NCBI GenBank assembly: GCA_024640365.1
Contig: JAHEFE010000022.1
Location: 1-44,560, forward strand
Direction of reading: 5' to 3'
DNA length: 44,560 nucleotides
Source of the DNA: Woeseiaceae bacterium
Lineage (GTDB): Bacteria > Pseudomonadota > Gammaproteobacteria > Steroidobacterales > Woeseiaceae
Below, piece after piece: positions 1 to 7,645 of the stretch; position 1 is the first letter of the stretch, and every line of letters begins with the position of its first letter. The notes under the pieces were generated by a model, which was not told where the DNA came from, did no database searches, and was given only the letters and a program-made list of their open reading frames with translations. Made by a program: the position numbers and the translations under genes.

Positions 1-1843
1 GGAGATGATCCAGCGCCGCATCGACAGCGGCGAAGTTTTGGTCGATAACGGATTGACCTTTCGCGCGGTAGCTTTTCTCAATTGCTTTCTTGATGCGTGC
101 GATTGCCTCTTCACGCGGCAGAACGCCTGATAGAGCAAAGAAACAGGCCTGCATCACCGTGTTGATTCGCCTGCCCATGCCGGCATCACTGGCAACCCGT
201 GATGCGTCGATTACGTAAAAATGAATTTTGCGATCGAGAATTACCTGCTGCATGGGCTCGGGTAATTGATTCCACACTTCGTCCGAAGTATATGGGCTGT
301 TGAGCAGGAATACAGAACCTTGTGCCGCGGTCTGCAGGACCTCAAGCTTGTCGATCAAGTTGAATTTGTGACAGGCGATAAAATTGGCTGACTGGATCAG
401 ATACGGCGCATGAATTTGCTTCGGTCCGAAACGCAAGTGCGAGACCGTCTGTGAGCCGGACTTCTTGGAGTCGTAGACGAAGTAGCCCTGGCAGAAGAGA
501 TCAGTGCCTTCTCCAATGATTTTGATACTGTTCTTGTTGGCGCCAACTGTGCCATCTGAGCCCAGCCCGAAAAACAGGGCGCGAGTTACATCGCCCGACT
601 CAATGTTGAAGCTCTTGTCGTAGTCGAGGCTGGTATGGGTAACATCATCGTTAATACCAATGGTGAAATGGTTTTTCGGCTTCTCCTTGTCGAGTTCGTC
701 GAAGATTGCCTTGACCATGGCAGGAGTGAACTCTTTGGACGACAGACCATAGCGACCGCCGATGATTTTGGGCGTGTCATCGATGTCGCCCGCGGCCCTG
801 GCTTCTGCAAGAACAGTGACGATATCCTGATAAAGCGGTTCGCCGTTGGCACCGATTTCCTTGGTCCGATCTAACACGGCAATTGATTGCACTGATTTTG
901 GTATTGCGGCAAGCAAGTGCTTGGCTGAGAACGGGCGGAACAGGCGTACGTTGATCATGCCGATGCCTTTGTTGGGCAATGCGGCAATTGTTTCTGCGAC
1001 AGTGTCAGCTCCTGAGCCCATCAGGATAATGATCTTGCTGGCCTGCGGATCACCATAATAGTCAAATAAACGGTATTGCCGACCAGAAATCTTGGCGAAA
1101 CGATCCATCGTGCTTTGTACGAGGTCCGGGGCATTCAGATAAAACTGGTTGACGGTTTCGCGTGCCTGGAAATAGACGTCGGGATTCTGTGCGGTGCCGC
1201 GAATGAACGGGTTGTCCGGATTGAGCGCGCGGTTACGGTGCTCATAAACCAGCTTCGAGTTGATCATGCCGCGAATCTGATCATCAGAAAGCACGTCAAT
1301 CTTGTTCACTTCGTGGGACGTCCGAAAACCGTCGAAGAAATGGATGAATGGTATGCGAGTTTCAAGCGTGGTCGCGTGACTGATAAGGGCCATGTCCTGG
1401 GCTACCTGTACCGAAGACGATGCCAATATGCCAAAGCCGGTCGTGCGTGCGGCCATTACGTCCTGATGGTCGCCAAAAATTGACAGTGCCTGAGCCGCTA
1501 GCGCTCGCGATGCCACGTGGAAAACAGCCGGCGTCAGTTCCCCCGCAATCTTGTACATGTTCGGCAGCATTAGCATCAGGCCTTGCGATGCCGTGAAAGT
1601 GGTCGTTAGTGCACCGGTTTGCAGGGAGCCGTGCGCGGTACCCGCCGCACCGCCTTCGCTTTGCATTTCGATAATATCTGGCGCTTGCCCCCAGATGTTT
1701 GGTTTGCCTGCGGCTGACCAGACATCGGCGAGTTCGGCCATGGGAGACGAGGGCGTAATAGGATAAATGGAGCAAATTTCGCTGACCATGTAGGCCACAT
1801 GGGCGACGGCTTCGTTACCATCAATTGTCAGTTGCTTGGCCAT
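1..1843 (-). CDS. nifJ: Pyruvate:ferredoxin (flavodoxin) oxidoreductase, NifJ type, N-terminal half (cut by window edge)
   Basis: Reading the minus strand from ATG at 1843 gives 614 codons with no stop to the window edge. The protein starts MAKQLTIDGNEAVAHVAYMVSE and continues with IYPITPSSPMAE, the hallmark of the N-terminal (alpha-subunit-like) domain of single-chain PFOR. Further on come EMQSEGGAAG, TASQGLMLM and HFFDGFRTSHE, then the domain II/III region. Family members are about 1170-1200 residues, so roughly half is present; the internal ferredoxin and TPP domains lie outside. The enzyme decarboxylates pyruvate (or another 2-oxoacid) to acyl-CoA and reduces ferredoxin in the cytoplasm. 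Its ATG overlaps the stop of the upstream flavoprotein gene (TGATG), so the two are translationally coupled. Substrate choice between pyruvate and other 2-oxoacids cannot be read from this half. Confidence 0.93.
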   Translation of the reverse strand, partial: MAKQLTIDGNEAVAHVAYMVSEICSIYPITPSSPMAELADVWSAAGKPNIWGQAPDIIEMQSEGGAAGTAHGSLQTGALTTTFTASQGLMLMLPNMYKIAGELTPAVFHVASRALAAQALSIFGDHQDVMAARTTGFGILASSSVQVAQDMALISHATTLETRIPFIHFFDGFRTSHEVNKIDVLSDDQIRGMINSKLVYEHRNRALNPDNPFIRGTAQNPDVYFQARETVNQFYLNAPDLVQSTMDRFAKISGRQYRLFDYYGDPQASKIIILMGSGADTVAETIAALPNKGIGMINVRLFRPFSAKHLLAAIPKSVQSIAVLDRTKEIGANGEPLYQDIVTVLAEARAAGDIDDTPKIIGGRYGLSSKEFTPAMVKAIFDELDKEKPKNHFTIGINDDVTHTSLDYDKSFNIESGDVTRALFFGLGSDGTVGANKNSIKIIGEGTDLFCQGYFVYDSKKSGSQTVSHLRFGPKQIHAPYLIQSANFIACHKFNLIDKLEVLQTAAQGSVFLLNSPYTSDEVWNQLPEPMQQVILDRKIHFYVIDASRVASDAGMGRRINTVMQACFFALSGVLPREEAIARIKKAIEKSYRAKGQSVIDQNFAAVDAALDHL

Positions 1844-3489
1844 CAGACTTTCTTCCTTTTGCTGCCTGGCTCGGGAATCATCTCGATGGCATGACAGGGG
1901 CATTGTTCATAACAAACAGCGCAGCCGGTACAGAGGTCGAAATTGAAGCGGTAACGTTTGCCGGGGCCGAGCTTGATGATTGCTCCCTCCGGGCATGCGC
2001 CGTAACAGCCATCACATTCGAAACAGTTGCCGCACGATAAGCAACGTTTTGCCTCGAACAGGGCATCCGCCTCGCTCAGGTTCTTCATGATTTCATCGAA
2101 GCTGTGAGTTCGGTCGGCAACGGGCAGACGTTCTTGCTCGACTTTAGGTGCCGCAGTGCGGAACCAAAGTTGCAGCTTTTCATGACCGACAAGCTGATGG
2201 CGTTTCTTCGTGTGATAAACCGTATTGTTGAGGTAGCTGTCGATATGTCGGGCGGCCTGCTTGCCGTGACCAACTGCGATTGTAACTGAGCGGTCACTCG
2301 GTACCATGTCGCCGCCAGCGAAAATGCCGGGGTGGCCCGTTTGCATGGACTCGTCCACCACCACGGTGTGATCTTCCTTGAATTCGATGCCTGGAACATT
2401 GGCTAGAAACTTTGTGTCGGTATCCTGCCCGATGGCGAGAATCAGTGAGTCGGCTTCCAGTGTTTCGAATTTACCGGTGGGTTGTGGACGACCCTCTTCG
2501 TTGAGTTCCATCACTTCAACTTTGAAGGTGCCCTCGTCAATCTCCTTGATGGTCCGCAACCAGTTAATTTTTACGCCTTCTTCAATAGCCTCATCGGCCT
2601 CGAAATCGTGAGCTGGCATGCTGCTGCGATCCCGGCGATAAATGATGATTGCTTCTTCGGCTCCCAATCTTTTTGCGGTGCGGGCGGCATCCATAGCAGT
2701 ATTGCCACCGCCATAAATAGCAACGCGCCGCCCGATTTTCGGTGGTTCGCCACGTTGCGCGCTGCTCAGGAAGCTGACGGCGTCCAGGATTTTGCTGGCA
2801 TCGCGCGTGGGGATCTGAATGTTCTTGCTAATATGGGCGCCGACTGCAACGAACACAGCGTCGAAGTTGCCCGCCTTCTTTTCAGCGAGAACATCTTCGA
2901 TCCGGTGATTCAGCGTCATCTTTACGCCCATGTCTTCAATACGCTTGATTTCCGCCTGCAACTCCTTGCGCGGCATTCGATAGGCCGGGATCCCAAAATG
3001 AATCATGCCGCCAGCGACCGGACCGGCGTCGCGGATTTCTACCGAGTGCCCCATACGGGTCAGCTGATAGGCGGCTGACAGACCGCTCGGTCCTGCTCCG
3101 ATTACGAGTATCCGCTTGCCACTCGACTTTTTGCCTTTTGGCAATTTCCAGTCTTGTTCCAGGGCCATATCGCCCAGGAAGCGCTCCACCGCGTGGATGC
3201 TGACAGTGCTGTCCGTAAACGCGCGATTGCAAACGTCTTCACACGGGTGGTAACAGACCCGGCCATGAATAGACGGCATAGGATTGTTTTTGACGAGCTC
3301 CAGCCAGGCTTTTTTAAACTCGCCAGCCTGGGCAAGAGCGAGCCAGGCCTGGATATTTTCTCCGGCCGGGCAGGCGTTGTTGCAGGGTGGCAAAAAGTCC
3401 GCATAAACGGGCCTTTGGCTACGCATCGCGCCTGTACCTTTATCGTGCTCAGTAAGATCAGCGCTGGATGTCAGGTCTCGATTGGGCAT
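1843..3489 (-). CDS. GltD-like NAD(P)H flavoprotein with ferredoxin clusters, probable electron partner of PFOR
   Basis: A 548-residue protein. The N-terminal part has the cysteine pattern of the GltD/DPYD iron-sulfur domain (CNNACPAGENI, then CYHPCEDVC). An FAD-binding GAGPSGLSAAY follows near residue 130, and an NAD(P)-binding GGGNTAMDAART near the middle. The C-terminus carries two ferredoxin-like cysteine clusters (CLSCGNCFECDGCYGACPEGAI and CTGCAVCYEQCP). It should pass electrons between NAD(P)H and ferredoxin or directly to the oxidoreductase encoded next, with which it shares a TGATG junction. It is not ordinary glutamate synthase small subunit: no gltB is adjacent and the extra ferredoxin tail is atypical. 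Start: ATG at 3489 has AGGAAGAG about 4 bases upstream; an in-frame TTG at 3510 would add seven residues without a better ribosome site. Confidence 0.88.
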   Translation of the reverse strand: MPNRDLTSSADLTEHDKGTGAMRSQRPVYADFLPPCNNACPAGENIQAWLALAQAGEFKKAWLELVKNNPMPSIHGRVCYHPCEDVCNRAFTDSTVSIHAVERFLGDMALEQDWKLPKGKKSSGKRILVIGAGPSGLSAAYQLTRMGHSVEIRDAGPVAGGMIHFGIPAYRMPRKELQAEIKRIEDMGVKMTLNHRIEDVLAEKKAGNFDAVFVAVGAHISKNIQIPTRDASKILDAVSFLSSAQRGEPPKIGRRVAIYGGGNTAMDAARTAKRLGAEEAIIIYRRDRSSMPAHDFEADEAIEEGVKINWLRTIKEIDEGTFKVEVMELNEEGRPQPTGKFETLEADSLILAIGQDTDTKFLANVPGIEFKEDHTVVVDESMQTGHPGIFAGGDMVPSDRSVTIAVGHGKQAARHIDSYLNNTVYHTKKRHQLVGHEKLQLWFRTAAPKVEQERLPVADRTHSFDEIMKNLSEADALFEAKRCLSCGNCFECDGCYGACPEGAIIKLGPGKRYRFNFDLCTGCAVCYEQCPCHAIEMIPEPGSKRKKV

Positions 3490-3520
3490 GCTCTCTTCCT
3501 GGTTCGCCAAGTAAGAAAAT

Positions 3521-3535
3521 CTTCACGCTGTGAAG
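3521..3535. repeat. Short perfect inverted repeat upstream of the PFOR operon
   Basis: CTTCAC-GCT-GTGAAG is a perfect 6-3-6 inverted repeat about 32 bases upstream of the flavoprotein ATG. Its size suits a dimeric repressor or activator site overlapping the promoter or 5' leader of the flavoprotein-nifJ operon. The binding protein is unknown, and chance occurrence is possible. Confidence 0.35.
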
Positions 3536-3905
3536 AGAGTTGCGACGCTCACCGTCATGGCGGGCACATAGAAACTCAACCTGATGATAGGCTGTACGTG
3601 CCTGCGCCTTTATCAGGGCTTTTACGGATACTCGCTAGCAGTATTCACGGTTTAGCGCCGGCGGATATTACTGTCCCTGCGCTGGCCCACTGTCGCAATG
3701 GGTGGCCGGTACTTGCGCCACTGATACCAGGCTATCAGCCGGTTAATTGTCCCTGCACGACCAGGGTTTCGTCATTCCATCCCCAAGACGGCGACTTTCT
3801 GTCGCCTGGACTAGGGTTGCAAGGCTCACTTGGACTATTCTGTCCCTTGCCAAACCGGGACTGATGAAGATTTTGGGACCAGGCCGGAAAACGGACTTGT
3901 ACAAC
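3536..3905. other. Divergent intergenic region without a recognisable gene
   Basis: This stretch separates the leftward PFOR operon from the rightward dehydrogenase and must hold both promoters. Reading both strands I found no convincing -35/-10 pair, no RNA gene and no ORF with homology. The frames that stay open here continue from antisense frames of the flavoprotein gene. Confidence 0.5.
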
Positions 3906-3918
3906 GAGGGGATATTTG

Positions 3919-4674
3919 ATGGCGGGAGTGGAAGGGCGTATTGCGCTGGTGACGGGGGCGGGGCGTGGTATTGGTCTGGCAACGGCAAAGTTGCTGGCAG
4001 CGCGTGGCGCCCGTGTGATGTGCGTTGCACGGAGCGAGAAGGAACTGGCGACTTCGGGATTCGATTACATTGCAGCTGACCTCGGTACGCTCGAGGGCTG
4101 TGAGCAGGTCGTGACCGAAACGGAGCAGCGGTTAGGTGGCGTTGATATCCTGGTTTGCAACCATGCGATCGGTTCCGCTCATGAAAAAGTTCTTTGGGAG
4201 CAGGGGCCAGAAGTTTGGCACGCTTCGATGCGCCTGAATCTGGATAGCCCCTACTACCTGACCCACCGCATTTTGCCGGGCATGGTAGAGCGCCGTTACG
4301 GACGGTTGGTATATACGAGTTCGACAGCGGCCATAGCTGCGGAGCATGCCGGCAGTGCTTACAACAGCTCGAAAAGTGGATTGCTCGGCTTGATGCGCTC
4401 CGTGGCGCAGGATGGCGGCGCGTTTGGCATTACCGCAAACGGCGTGCTCCCCGGATGGGTCCGCACCGAGATGGCTGAGCGCTCTGCACGTGCAGATGCT
4501 GAGAAGCGCAATATCACGCCAGAAGAAGTTTGGGCCGAGAGAGCAGCGCTGTATCCGCCAGGACGCGTTGCGACACCCGAGGAAGTCGCTGCCCTGATTG
4601 CTTTTCTTGCGACAGAAGAATCAAGTGGCGTGAGTGGCGAGTCAATACGAGTGGCGCTCGGTAGCGTTTGGTAG
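3919..4674 (+). CDS. Short-chain dehydrogenase/reductase (classical SDR)
   Basis: A 251-residue cytoplasmic oxidoreductase using NAD(P)H. The Rossmann glycine motif TGAGRGIG is at residues 12-19, the structural CNHA (in place of the usual NNAG) at 80-83, and the catalytic set is Ser135 region, Tyr148 and Lys152 (YNSSK). The C-terminal PEEVAALIAFLATEESSGVSGESI is typical of FabG-like SDRs that end near residue 250. The substrate cannot be inferred. Start ATG at 3919 is preceded by GAGGGG at optimal distance; an overlapping TTG at 3916 would only add one residue. It lies 68 bases before the amidohydrolase gene, which has its own ribosome site, so a two-gene operon is possible but unproven. Confidence 0.85.
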   Translation: MAGVEGRIALVTGAGRGIGLATAKLLAARGARVMCVARSEKELATSGFDYIAADLGTLEGCEQVVTETEQRLGGVDILVCNHAIGSAHEKVLWEQGPEVWHASMRLNLDSPYYLTHRILPGMVERRYGRLVYTSSTAAIAAEHAGSAYNSSKSGLLGLMRSVAQDGGAFGITANGVLPGWVRTEMAERSARADAEKRNITPEEVWAERAALYPPGRVATPEEVAALIAFLATEESSGVSGESIRVALGSVW

Positions 4675-4742
4675 TTCAAGATTGCCCTGGCGATTTCCCG
4701 TAATCATGTACACAAAAAGACAATCAGCTAACAGGTGCTTCA

Positions 4743-6011
4743 ATGACAAATCGTTTCTTACAAATGATGTTCGTCCTCCTGAGTTTTACCACGCTAAACG
4801 CGCATGCAGCCGTAACGAGATTTGAACCCGCCCGCGTTTTTGATGGAGAGGCGCTGCATGACAACTGGATAGTATTGGTTGATGGCAACAGTATCCTGTA
4901 TGCCGGTACGGCGAGTGCGGCACCGGCTGTAGCTGTGGATAAAACAATATCGCTGGATGGTCAGACTTTGCTGCCGGGTCTCATCGAAGGTCACGCCCAT
5001 ATTCTGTTACACCCCTATAACGAAACGCCCTGGAACGACCAGGTGTTGAAAGAATCTGATGCGGAGCGGGTCGCGCGGGCAGTCAATCACGTACGCGAGT
5101 CATTACAGGCAGGCGTAACGACAATTCGCGACCTCGGTACCGAAGGAGCGGGATACGCTGACGTGGGTATTCGTGATTCGATAAATAAGGGAATTATTCC
5201 GGGGCCGCGGCTGATCGTATCGGGCAGGGCGATCGTCGCGACCGGCAGTTACGGGCCAAAAGGTTTTCACGAACGGGTGGAAGTACCGCTCGGCGCAGAA
5301 ACCGCTGATGGTTATGACGATCTGGTTCGTGTGGTGCGTAGTCAGATTGGTCACGACATCGATTTCGTCAAAGTCTACGCGGACTACCGCTGGGGTCTGC
5401 ACGGCGCTGCGGCACCGACGTTTTCTGAGAAGGAGCTTGCAACCATAGTGGAAGTGGCTCGCAGCAGTGGCCGATATGTTGCCGCGCATGCCTCTACAGC
5501 CGAGGCTATTGAGCGTTCGGTGCGGGCGGGCGTCGAAACCATCGAGCATGGTGATGACGCGACGGCAGAGACCTACAAACTGATGCGCAAGCATAACGTT
5601 GCTTTATGTCCCACCCTTGCAGCTGGCGATGCGATCAGTCAGTACAACGGCTGGAACAAGAGTGTTGATCCTGAGCCGCAACGCATCCAGGACAAGCGCG
5701 CCTCCTTCAAACAGGCGTTAGCATCCGGTGTGACCATTTGTTTCGGTGGTGATGTGGGCGTCTACGCTCATGGCGATAACGTGCGCGAGCTAGAGATGAT
5801 GGTTGAATACGGCATGGATGCTTCGCAGGCGCTCAAAGCGGCCACGTCCGTTAACGCAGACGTCTTTCATATCAGCGACAAGGTAGGCCGCATCAAAGCG
5901 GGTTTGCTGGCCGATATTATTGCGGTCGATGGCAATCCGTTGGATAACATTGCGGCACTTCGCTATGTGCGTGTCGTCATGAAAGATGGGGTGCTTTACA
6001 AGATTGACTAG
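4743..6011 (+). CDS. Exported metal-dependent amidohydrolase (imidazolonepropionase/prolidase-like)
   Basis: A 422-residue protein with a signal peptide ending near ALNAHAA (residues 1-23), so probably periplasmic. Metal ligands of the amidohydrolase superfamily are visible: His84 and His86 (GHAH), Lys210 (FVKVYAD, probably the carboxylated bridging lysine), His249 (AAHAST), His269 (IEHGDD) and Asp337 (GGDVGVY). The N- and C-terminal beta-sandwich segments (LVDGNSILYAG and GLLADIIAVDGNPL) are also typical. Exported members of this group include Xaa-Pro and Xaa-Arg dipeptidases, so a peptide-derived substrate is likely, but specificity is not readable. AGGTG lies five bases before the ATG. Confidence 0.85.
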   Translation: MTNRFLQMMFVLLSFTTLNAHAAVTRFEPARVFDGEALHDNWIVLVDGNSILYAGTASAAPAVAVDKTISLDGQTLLPGLIEGHAHILLHPYNETPWNDQVLKESDAERVARAVNHVRESLQAGVTTIRDLGTEGAGYADVGIRDSINKGIIPGPRLIVSGRAIVATGSYGPKGFHERVEVPLGAETADGYDDLVRVVRSQIGHDIDFVKVYADYRWGLHGAAAPTFSEKELATIVEVARSSGRYVAAHASTAEAIERSVRAGVETIEHGDDATAETYKLMRKHNVALCPTLAAGDAISQYNGWNKSVDPEPQRIQDKRASFKQALASGVTICFGGDVGVYAHGDNVRELEMMVEYGMDASQALKAATSVNADVFHISDKVGRIKAGLLADIIAVDGNPLDNIAALRYVRVVMKDGVLYKID

Positions 6012-6144
6012 ATGGGTAGCGTCATCCCGGGCCGCAAGCCGGCCGATCGAATCAGCTTCGAAGCATTGACGGCGGGGGATACCGCCTCGGCAATGGCCAA
6101 GTCTTTTTTACTTTCAGGTGTAACCTTATATTTTCAAATGGGGC

Positions 6145-6174
6145 TTGACCTTTGAATTGAGGAAGCAATAGACT
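6145..6174 (+). promoter_or_regulatory. Probable sigma-70 promoter of the met riboswitch transcript
   Basis: TTGACC (6145-6150) and TAGACT (6169-6174) are 18 bases apart. A start about seven bases downstream would begin transcription at or just before the first base of the riboswitch P1 helix, which supports the assignment. The -10 hexamer matches the consensus at four of six positions. The preceding stretch 6012-6144 holds no gene that I can see. Confidence 0.6.
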
Positions 6175-6181
6175 GCAAGCG

Positions 6182-6299
6182 ACTCATCGAGACCGGCTGA
6201 GGGATAGGCCCAATGAAGCCGGGGCAACCTGCAGGACTAACCATCCTGATAAGGTGCCAACTCCTGCGGTGTACAATTAATTGTCACCGAGAGATGAGT
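6182..6299 (+). promoter_or_regulatory. SAM-I (S-box) riboswitch aptamer
   Basis: All core elements of the S-adenosylmethionine class I aptamer are present. P1 is a perfect 7-bp helix of ACTCATC (6182-6188) and GATGAGT (6293-6299). The P2/kink-turn region holds GAGGGA, GGCCC and ATGAAGCC, followed by the conserved GGCAACC. The P3 arm is built from GCAGGA and TCCTGC, with the conserved AAGGTGCCAACTCC. P4 is a hairpin of GGTG..ACAATT and AATTGT..CACC. The 3' end GAGAGATGAG is also conserved. SAM binding should stabilise P1 and lower expression of metB-metX. The placement before methionine genes fits the known role of this class. Confidence 0.95.
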
Positions 6300-6429
6300 G
6301 CCGCTGTAACGTGATTATCGGTAGACACCGAGTAACGCAGGGCACGGCACCGTTCTTAGCGGTTTCCGCTGGATTCGATGAGTAGAGCAGCAGCAATGCT
6401 GTGGCATTGAAACACACGGAAACGGAACT
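6300..6429 (+). promoter_or_regulatory. Riboswitch expression platform with alternative P1 partner
   Basis: The 130 bases between aptamer and metB contain TCGATGAGT at 6375-6383, a perfect 9-nt complement of the P1 5' strand ACTCATCGA (6182-6190). They also contain three small hairpins: TCGGT/ACCGA (6318-6331), AGCGG-TTT-CCGCT (6358-6370) and CAATGC-TGTG-GCATTG (6394-6409). No hairpin is followed by a T-run, so an intrinsic terminator is not evident. Control by translation initiation or Rho access is more likely. The metB ribosome site is weak (CGGAAC just before ATG). Confidence 0.55.
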
Positions 6430-7623
6430 ATGAGCAATCAATTGAAGCCAGCCACGCTGGCAGTAAGAGCCTCCATCGAATCAGATACCCAACATGGCGC
6501 TGTTGTGCCACCGTTGCATCTGTCATCCAATTTCGCGTTTGCGGGATTCGGCGAGAAGCGCCTCTATGATTACACGCGTAGCGGTAATCCAACGCGCGAC
6601 TCTCTGGCCTGTGCACTGGCCGCGCTTGAGGGTGGTGCCGGTGCCGTAATTACTTCGTCTGGCATGTCGGCGCTGACCTTGTTGACACAGTTGTTGAAGC
6701 CGGGTGATCTGCTGATTGCGCCACACGACTGTTACGGTGGCAGTCATCGCTTGTTCAAAACCCTTGCTGAAAAAGGCGCCTTTAACGTTGCGTTTATCGA
6801 TCAGAGCGATAGCGCGGCCTTGCAACAAGCATGCGCTCGCAATCCCCGGATCATACTGGCGGAGACACCGTCCAATCCCTTGCTCCGTATTGTTGATATT
6901 GCTGATTTGGCGAGCCGTGCCAAAGCATGCGGCGCATTGCTTGCGGTCGATAACACATTCCTGTCACCTGTTCTGCAGCAGCCAATTTCGTTGGGTGCCG
7001 ATATCGTCATTCATTCGACCACCAAATATTTGAACGGACATAGTGACGTTGTTGGCGGGGCTGTTGTAGCGGCCACGACCGAGCTTGCCGAAGAATTGAG
7101 CTGGTGGGCCAACTGTTTGGGTATAACAGGGGCCCCTTTCGACAGCTTCATGACCTTGCGCGGCGTACGTACATTGCATACGCGCATGCGCCAGCACGAA
7201 GAAAGCGCGCGACGTATTGTCGATACGCTGGCCACGCACAAAGCCGTTGGGCGAATTTACTATCCTGGCCTTGTCGATCACCCCGGTCATGACATTGCCT
7301 GCAAGCAGCAAAAGGGCTTCGGTGGCATGGTCAGCTTCGAGGTCGAGGGTGGCGAGTCAGTGGTCCGAAAATTTGTTGAGTCATTACAGTTGTTTTCACT
7401 GGCAGAGTCGCTGGGAGGTGTAGAGAGCCTTGTTTGTCATCCGCCCACAATGACGCATGCGCCTGTTGCCAAAGACGATCTCGCCAAGGCGGGTATCAAG
7501 GATAACCTGTTACGTCTTTCTGTCGGGCTTGAAGATACCGACGACCTGATCATAGATTTGTTGAATGCGCTTGATTACGCGACTCGAGTTACGGCCGTCA
7601 ATTCAGCAGTTTCAGGCTCTTGA
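6430..7623 (+). CDS. metB: Cystathionine gamma-synthase (O-succinylhomoserine lyase)
   Basis: A 397-residue PLP enzyme of the Cys/Met metabolism family, very close in pattern to E. coli MetB: VVPPLHLSSNF, YDYTRSGNPTRD, GGAGAVITSSGMSA, LIAPHDCYGGS, the PLP lysine in HSTTKYLNGHSDVVGG, and SLAESLGGVESLVCHPPTMTH. It joins activated homoserine with cysteine to make cystathionine in the transsulfuration route to methionine. It lies directly behind the SAM-I riboswitch and 22 bases before metX, so both genes are probably repressed together when SAM is plentiful. Some close homologues act as direct sulfhydrylases, which sequence reading alone cannot rule out. Confidence 0.92.
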   Translation: MSNQLKPATLAVRASIESDTQHGAVVPPLHLSSNFAFAGFGEKRLYDYTRSGNPTRDSLACALAALEGGAGAVITSSGMSALTLLTQLLKPGDLLIAPHDCYGGSHRLFKTLAEKGAFNVAFIDQSDSAALQQACARNPRIILAETPSNPLLRIVDIADLASRAKACGALLAVDNTFLSPVLQQPISLGADIVIHSTTKYLNGHSDVVGGAVVAATTELAEELSWWANCLGITGAPFDSFMTLRGVRTLHTRMRQHEESARRIVDTLATHKAVGRIYYPGLVDHPGHDIACKQQKGFGGMVSFEVEGGESVVRKFVESLQLFSLAESLGGVESLVCHPPTMTHAPVAKDDLAKAGIKDNLLRLSVGLEDTDDLIIDLLNALDYATRVTAVNSAVSGS

Positions 7624-7645
7624 ATCGAAAGGGATGACATTAGCC

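Noticed and set aside
6071-6114. Terminator for the amidohydrolase (GGCGG/CCGCC hairpin, later T-run)
   Set aside because: The T-run begins about 15 bases after the stem, too far for an intrinsic terminator.
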